64,000 nucleotides of DNA from Limonium bicolor. Taxonomy: Eukaryota > Streptophyta > Magnoliopsida > Caryophyllales > Plumbaginaceae. A program made the translations under genes and the position numbers. Where the stretch lies: NCBI GenBank assembly GCA_023374045.1, contig CM041779.1, positions 272,586,062-272,650,061 of the forward strand. Direction: 5' to 3'. This document shows, piece by piece, positions 59,363-64,000 of this stretch (position 1 is its first letter; the number at the start of each line of letters is the position of its first letter). The notes beneath the pieces are model-generated. The model was not told the origin of the DNA. It did not search any database and saw only the letters and a program-made list of their open reading frames with translations.

Positions 59363-61929
59363 TGAAATACCCCAAACCTATGTATGCTAAGTAAACATCA
59401 AAATATGATGTAGTAAGGCTAGAATATGCCTTAGAAGGATTGGTAGACAATTTTAACCAAGGAAAACACAAGAAAGTGCCTTAAGGGCAATCAGGGCAAA
59501 AACGTGCTCTAAGCTTGGAGAGACTTGGGTGAGTACCCAAATATCATGGTAAGACCTTAGTAATATTCTAATGGTCATTTTAAATCAATTAGCAAAGAAA
59601 ACCAAGCTTGAAACAAGTTAAAACACAAAATGTGCTTTAAGAAGTCTTAAGCACATTTTTGAGAAATTGTCTTAGAATTGAGTTTTGAGTGGCTAAATGT
59701 CCATCATTACTCTTTAATCAACATGTGTACTAATTAGTATCACATTAGGAGGTCTAAATCAATGGGAAATCAAAAATTTCCCGATTATGTGCCTTTTAGT
59801 GAATAGTAACTATTTAGTGCTAGTTTTGACTTAAGTCAACCTTAATTAGCTAAATGGCCAAACAAGGCCTTATGTATGTTAAATACTTGGAGGGGGCCGG
59901 TTTTTATGTGGGGAGTCACCACATGAGTCATCAAATGAGAAAGGAAAAGAAGAGATAAGTAAAGAAGTTACTATTTGCTTTATTAAAGCAAATATCTCAT
60001 ATTAGCTCACTTCTCTCCTTTATTCTCCATTTCTCTCCTTCACCCACGGTTTCTTCTTCTTCTCTCTGTTCCAAAACCGAGAGAGAGTGTTGCTTCCCCA
60101 TGGTTCTCCATCTTCAATCACTTGCCAAATACAACTCCAAGCTCCAAATCCAAAACAAGTTGCATATTTGTCTTAGTTAGGTCAGACCTATCTTTCTATC
60201 TTTCAAATCTTTCAAAGCTCCATTTTGGTGCCATGAGAAAACTCCATTGATGGGGAAAATCAAGTTTGAAGAGCTCATTAGCTTCTCCATTCTCTTAAGG
60301 TAAAGAAAATGTAAGAAAAACCATGTTTCCATCATTTCTTGTACATGGCCGAAAATTCCTTCTCATGGGGCTATGTTTTTATGCCTTGTTCTAGCTTGAT
60401 TTATTCACCAAGGACTAGTGGAGGTCCTATTTCATTCAATGCCAAAGTCTACCTTGAGACTTCAAAGGTAATCATCCACTTTTATGCCTTAGAACACATT
60501 TCTAACCTAGGTTTTTATTCCTTGAGGTTAGTGCATTGTTTAGTACTCATATGAGTCCTTAAATATTGATTAGAACATTGGCAAAAGGAATTTAAGTGGT
60601 GGCCGAGATCTATGCAAGGAGAAGGCCTAAGGAGGAGATTAAGATAAGCTTGAGAAAACAAGGTAAAATGCTTACCTAATGGTGGTTTAAGATTAAGGAA
60701 TGAGTTTTAGATAAATACCAATGTGGCTTAGAGCTTACATTGTGTATTGGGATATAACCTAAGGAAAAAGAACTTAAACAAGCTTATGAACTTGTGATTA
60801 AGGAGCTAATGAGAATGAGTTAGTAATATAAGTTTAAGGTGGATTTTAAGAGCATTATAACTACTATGAGATTGATGAGTGTATTTGCAGGTTGAAAGCT
60901 TTATATGTGGGAAATTCAGTGTTTAAGTTTAAGTCATTTAAGGGCCTAAGAGCCATGTCATTTAAGAGCCTTAGTGCTATGCAATTTAAGATTATTGCAA
61001 TATATTGAGTTTGTCGTGAATGAGTTGGTTTGGGTGATGAGATATGATGAGAAAGAACTTGAGGTGTGTGAAATGGTTAAATGAGGAAAATAATGTGTTT
61101 GGGCATGCTATGATGCTAGAGGTGCTATGGCAAAATTTGAGTAGAAAATAAGTGTTTAGGCGATGGTGGTGAATTAATATGACCTAGGATTTACTAGGAA
61201 TCATTACGAGGTATTTGAGTGGAGATTAGTTAATTAAGGAGTCCTTGAGGTTTAGGATGACTTAGTGATGTCTAGGAGGAGTTAGAGGAATGGTGAGTGT
61301 TTTGAGCACACCAAAATCATGAGATGAGGAATATAAGATTTGAACATAAGTTTAAGGAGAAGGTGTAATGATTAAGGTGATTTGAATATGTTCTAAGGGG
61401 AATTAATGACTAAGGAAGTACTAGGAAGTTTTAGAGGTTGTCTTGATGAAAAAGGGGTGATATAAAGTGTGGTAATGAGTTATAATGACTTAGGCATTAC
61501 CTTGGAGGATTTAAGAATCAAGAGAATGTAATTGAGCATGCCGGACTTAGGCAAATGTTGGTAAACAACTAGGAAGGAAATAAGGTGTTGGTGGATGGAA
61601 GCTTAAGCTTAGGAAGGAACCTTAAGTAAATGCATAAAAGGATTTTCGATGGTGAAAGATGCTTGGGAGATGATGTTATAGTGGTGAGGAAAACATTTGG
61701 CATAGTGGTTACATTAAGTATGAACCACCACCTAGAACCTAGAGGAAAACGTTACAAGTGTTAGTATTATTACAAGGAAAATGCATAATGACTAAGGTGG
61801 ATCTTGGTGGATGATTTAAGGTATTTAAAGGAGGGCTTAAGGTGTATTTGAGGTGCCCAAATGAGGTTATAACATATTAGAATATATGAGGAGAAGTTTG
61901 GAGTTGAAAGAGAATTTAGAAACAAGTTT

Positions 61930-62195
61930 CTAGAGCCGACCGACCTTAGGACCGGACTTGCAAGGTCGGTCGGGCTCTGTTACAATACCGGAAAATGTTT
62001 CTGGAATGGACCGGACATGGGACCGGACTTGTCAAGTCCGGTCGGGTTAAATTTTGTACGGTAATAAGTCTCTGGAATCGACCGGACATAGGACCGGACT
62101 TGTAAGTCCGGTCGGAGTGAATTTTCAAACGGTAAAGGGTACTGGAACGGACCGGACTTGGCAAGTCCGGTCGGTAAGTCCGGTCGAGCCTAAAA
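61930..62195 (+). repeat. GC-rich near-palindrome array in Y copy 3
   Basis: Four units of about 75-80 bp, each with GACCGGACTTG followed closely by its reverse complement CAAGTCCGGTC, then TTTCTGGAATGGACC-like joins. Strong local GC contrast. Confidence 0.85.
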
Positions 62196-63139
62196 ACAAA
62201 AAAAAAAAGAAATTTTGAATTCTAAAAAAAATGGCAATGGGTAATAAGGTATGCCTTTGGTAGGGTAGTAATGATTGGGACCCTAAGAACTTAAGGAATT
62301 AAGATAAGTTAAGTATAAACTTGAAAGTTTAAGATTAAGTTTGTAAGATTAAGTTGTAAGGCTTACGAGATGTTAGGTGGGGATCATTAAGGAATTAAGT
62401 CAGTTAAACAAGTTAAGTAAGTCATATTAAGTTAAGTGATTAACAACCTAAAACTGAATGAATGTTTTAGGACTTGGGAGTTGGGACTCCGGAAGAGAGT
62501 AAGCCGCCGAACGACCAACGGTGAACGGTACAGTTCTCTTGTGACCTGCTTGCTAACGAGGTCCCTCGGCTTGTGTGCTATTTGTTTTGTGTGCTCACTA
62601 AACAGATAAAGCATGCAACCGGAACATATTATATATATTGTATTGTTGTGTGATGTTTGAAAACTAACACAACATACCGTGAGAACTTACTAACCAATGT
62701 TTAGTAAGGAATTGAGTGAGATTAAGGAACGCCCCTAATGAGGGACGATATGAACCGAAAGAGGTTAACCAACAAACATGGTCTTGAGACTACTACTAAC
62801 TGGAACATGAGTGAGGAAACCCGGGACCGATCTCCGGTCATGCATGCTAAGGAAAGGGGGTCGGTATCTATAGCAGATTCGACTTCCGATTAAGGACTAG
62901 TCCTCGGACTAGTAGCCTTGGGTCGGTTGACCGGCTCGGCTACATTGGACATCCAGTCCAAGGTAGGTGGCTTTAAGATGGCGTGGGGGGATCAAGCCTA
63001 CATCCCCAACAATTTAAGAATGTTGTTTATTGCTGGTAAGTGTCCTGCTGCTGGCTAGGGTTAACCAAGCCCTACAAAAATAAACAACGAACTAAGGGCT
63101 AACCTGTTCCCAATGAGAGAACGGTTGGCATACTTAAGT

Positions 63140-63480
63140 TAAGATTAAGATAAGTTACAATCATTCCTTTTTAAAGGATGATTTGTATTGTTAAGATTAA
63201 GATTAAGTTAAGATTAAGTTAAGTTACAGTCATTCCTTTTTAAAGGATGATTTGTATCATTAAGATTAAGATTAAGTTAAGATTAAGTTAAGTTACAATC
63301 ATTCCTTTTTAAAGGATGATTTGTATCATTAAGATTAAGATTAAGTTAAGATTAAGATTAAGGTGAGGTTAAGATAAGTTGCAACCATTCCTTTTTAAAG
63401 GATGGTTTGTATTATTAAGATTAAGGTAAGTTACATCCACTCCTTATTAAAGGATGGTTGTTTCTAAGATTAAGATATGA
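63140..63480 (+). repeat. Tandem repeat with ATTCCTTTTTAAAGGAT hairpins
   Basis: Five hairpin cores at about 63162, 63232, 63301, 63388 and 63440, separated by AAGATTAAG/AAGTTAAG runs. The Y solo LTR has only one corresponding GTTCCTGGAAGGGAATGG at about 49797, so the array expanded in this copy. Confidence 0.8.
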
Positions 63481-64000
63481 CTAAGATTGAGGTGAGATAA
63501 GGATGGACTACGATTAAGAGGGAACATTACTTAAGGAGTTAAATAACTAACTCTCTAATTAAGGGAACGCATTTAAGTCGTTCATGGTGTGTGAACTTTG
63601 ATTGTTCATCTATGGATTGTTGTTTACAGCATTTACTATTATGTTGTGCATTTAATCAACCTCCATGCTATCGACAATTAGTCGTCGTAGCCACGTTAGC
63701 TTGGGGGCCATGAGGGGATCGTACCAGCATTCGTGCTGACCCCCTTTGGGGGCTGTTTTTACTACACAGGTACATCAGGAAGCGGCCGACGCGAGAGTAA
63801 GAAGAGGATACAGCTGTTAAGGGTTTAGTGTGGCCTACGAGTTGTGCATGTACACTCGTATGGCAATTTGAGTTAGTAGGATGTATAGGATGTGAGGGGA
63901 TTGTAAGAAGGATATGTATACGGTTAAGATTGTTGTACTAATGTTCGGTATATTCTGTAGTCAGACCGTGGCAAGGTCCTGGATTGTAAAGAATTCCGCT

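Larger units (their letters stand above)
59363..64000 (+). repeat. Family Y LTR copy 3, runs off the window
   Basis: Starts TGAAATACCCCAAACC at 59363. Comparison with the reverse complement of the Y solo LTR puts its end some tens of bases beyond 64000 (the GACCGTGGCAAGGTCC region is reached). It carries the near-palindrome array at 61930-62195, an expanded tandem repeat at 63140-63480 and the uninterrupted GGTTGGCAT that serves as empty site for CACTA 2. No Gag is present in the window. Confidence 0.8.

Overview
This window is nuclear DNA from a flowering plant and, as far as I can see, consists entirely of nested transposable elements. The signs are two CACTA (En/Spm) DNA transposons with TNP2-type transposases, Ty3/gypsy long terminal repeats (LTRs) of 4-5.5 kb, a Tat/Ogre-like element, AT-rich spacer and GT-AG introns. 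The species cannot be fixed; a large-genome eudicot is my guess. No host gene was recognised.

Layout. (1) About 4-10131: a gag-only, chromovirus-like LTR element with ~5 kb LTRs; its 5' LTR is cut to ~565 bp and it sits inside CACTA element 1. Its gag reads as four exons with three short introns. (2) 10132-18582: the rest of CACTA 1 (broken TNP2 transposase, second gene with a Transposase_24-like domain, 3' subterminal repeats and 3' terminus). (3) 18597-23849: a lone ~5.25 kb LTR related to the first. (4) 23850-27142: minus-strand Tat/Ogre-like fragment with its 5' LTR ('family T'). (5) 27143-29900: unassigned AT-rich sequence containing a 416-bp Mutator-type foldback MITE with a perfect 9-bp target duplication. 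(6) 29910-40956: part of a long LTR ('family Y') split by CACTA element 2 (30436-40338), complete at both ends with a TTG target duplication. (7) 40957-53656: a minus-strand T element with a 42-bp minisatellite in its 3' untranslated region, its 5' LTR split by a 4,224-bp Y solo LTR with a TTTTT duplication. (8) 53657-59269: the end of another chromovirus-like element with a 5.5 kb LTR. (9) 59270-59362: T-family scrap. (10) 59363-64000: a plus-strand Y LTR cut by the window edge.

The nesting order follows from target duplications plus related uninterrupted copies inside the same window: Y#3 shows the empty site for CACTA 2, and the T 3' LTR shows the empty site for the Y solo LTR. Both CACTA transposase genes carry frameshifts and stops, so neither element looks autonomous. 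The most unusual items are the intron-bearing gag, the GC-rich near-palindrome arrays inside two unrelated LTR families, a shared stem-loop motif across LTR families, and a tRNA-like Pol III box pair inside CACTA 2.
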